From Candidatus Hydrogenedentota bacterium (GTDB lineage Bacteria; Hydrogenedentota; Hydrogenedentia; Hydrogenedentales; SLHB01), in NCBI GenBank assembly GCA_026387845.1, contig JAPLKX010000399.1:1-15055 (forward strand): a DNA stretch of 15,055 nucleotides, written 5' to 3'. The position numbers and the translations under genes are program-made. This document shows, piece after piece, positions 14,927 through 15,055 of this stretch; position 1 is the stretch's first letter, and the number at the start of each line of letters is the position of its first letter. Under the pieces are notes generated by a model. That model was given only the letters and a program-made list of their open reading frames with translations, did not search any database and had not been told where the DNA came from.

Positions 14927-15055
14927 TCAGGTGCTCACGGGCGCGGGAATGCCAGTGACGGGCTGGGGCGGTGCTGCGGCGGCCCTGCGTTGTGCGAGGA
15001 CGGTTCGGGTGTGGTCTTCGATGGCGCAGGCCCGGACGACGACGGTGAGGGCGAC
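14927..15055 (-). CDS. C-terminal tail of a minus-strand reading frame cut by the right edge
   Basis: Forty-two codons open from the window edge to TGA (14927-14929), with mostly G or C at third positions, as in the neighbours. The peptide includes VVVRACAIEDHTRTVLAQ and then an Ala/Pro-rich tail. No family is recognisable from this much. A plus-strand frame is also open over the same bases, so the coding call is tentative. Confidence 0.35.
   Translation of the reverse strand, partial: VALTVVVRACAIEDHTRTVLAQRRAAAAPPQPVTGIPAPVST

Overview
The window is GC-rich bacterial DNA (estimated by eye at about 60% G+C). It has dense, mostly Shine-Dalgarno-led genes, a PilT-type pilus ATPase, a Tat-exported protein and a sigma-54 activator with a matching sigma-54 promoter. 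Together these suggest a Gram-negative, environmental bacterium. The mix (Tat-tagged aldo/keto-reductase-like protein, radical SAM-methyltransferase fusion, sigma-54 activator with a non-standard sensor region) resembles what is often seen in Planctomycetes, Hydrogenedentes or related lineages. That is an inference; no rRNA or marker gene is present to test it.

Layout, left to right. (1) Positions 1-1138, minus strand: a small TPR protein whose stop codon overlaps the start of an iron-containing alcohol dehydrogenase (ATGA overlap). The dehydrogenase runs off the left edge. (2) 1352-2869, plus: a PilT-like ATPase with an unusual N-terminal extension, behind a good sigma-70-type promoter. (3) 3007-9467, plus: an MFS transporter, then an MprF-type aminoacyl-phosphatidylglycerol synthase/flippase coupled by a 4-base overlap (TTGA) to an MgtA-type P-type ATPase. 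The ATPase is cut by a single in-frame amber codon at 8643-8645, exactly where the family has a conserved glutamine. (4) 9492-11039, minus: a sigma-54-dependent activator with intact Walker A, GAFTGA, Walker B and Fis-type helix-turn-helix. (5) 11334-13352, plus, divergent from the activator: a radical SAM/SPASM protein fused to a class I methyltransferase. (6) 13445-14404, plus: a Tat-signal protein with an aldo/keto-reductase-like fold that lacks a recognisable catalytic tetrad. (7) 14438-14743, minus: a conserved-looking 101-residue protein of unknown function, then a poorly coding stretch and the tail of another minus-strand reading frame at the right edge.

The most coherent new-looking unit is 9492-14404. 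The 294-base divergent region between the activator and the radical SAM fusion gene holds, in the right order and spacing, an inverted repeat that could be the activator's upstream site (centre about -145), a full IHF consensus match (about -50) and a -24/-12 promoter (GG-N10-GC). The Shine-Dalgarno sequence and ATG of the fusion gene follow just downstream. The picture is of a dedicated enhancer-binding protein switching on a two-domain SAM enzyme, with an exported companion next door. The substrate cannot be read from the sequence.

The MprF-MgtA pair looks like an envelope-charge and Mg2+ homeostasis unit. The amber codon in mgtA is either a recent nonsense mutation or a base-call error. 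Amber is used as an ordinary stop by at least four other genes here, so a global code change is unlikely.
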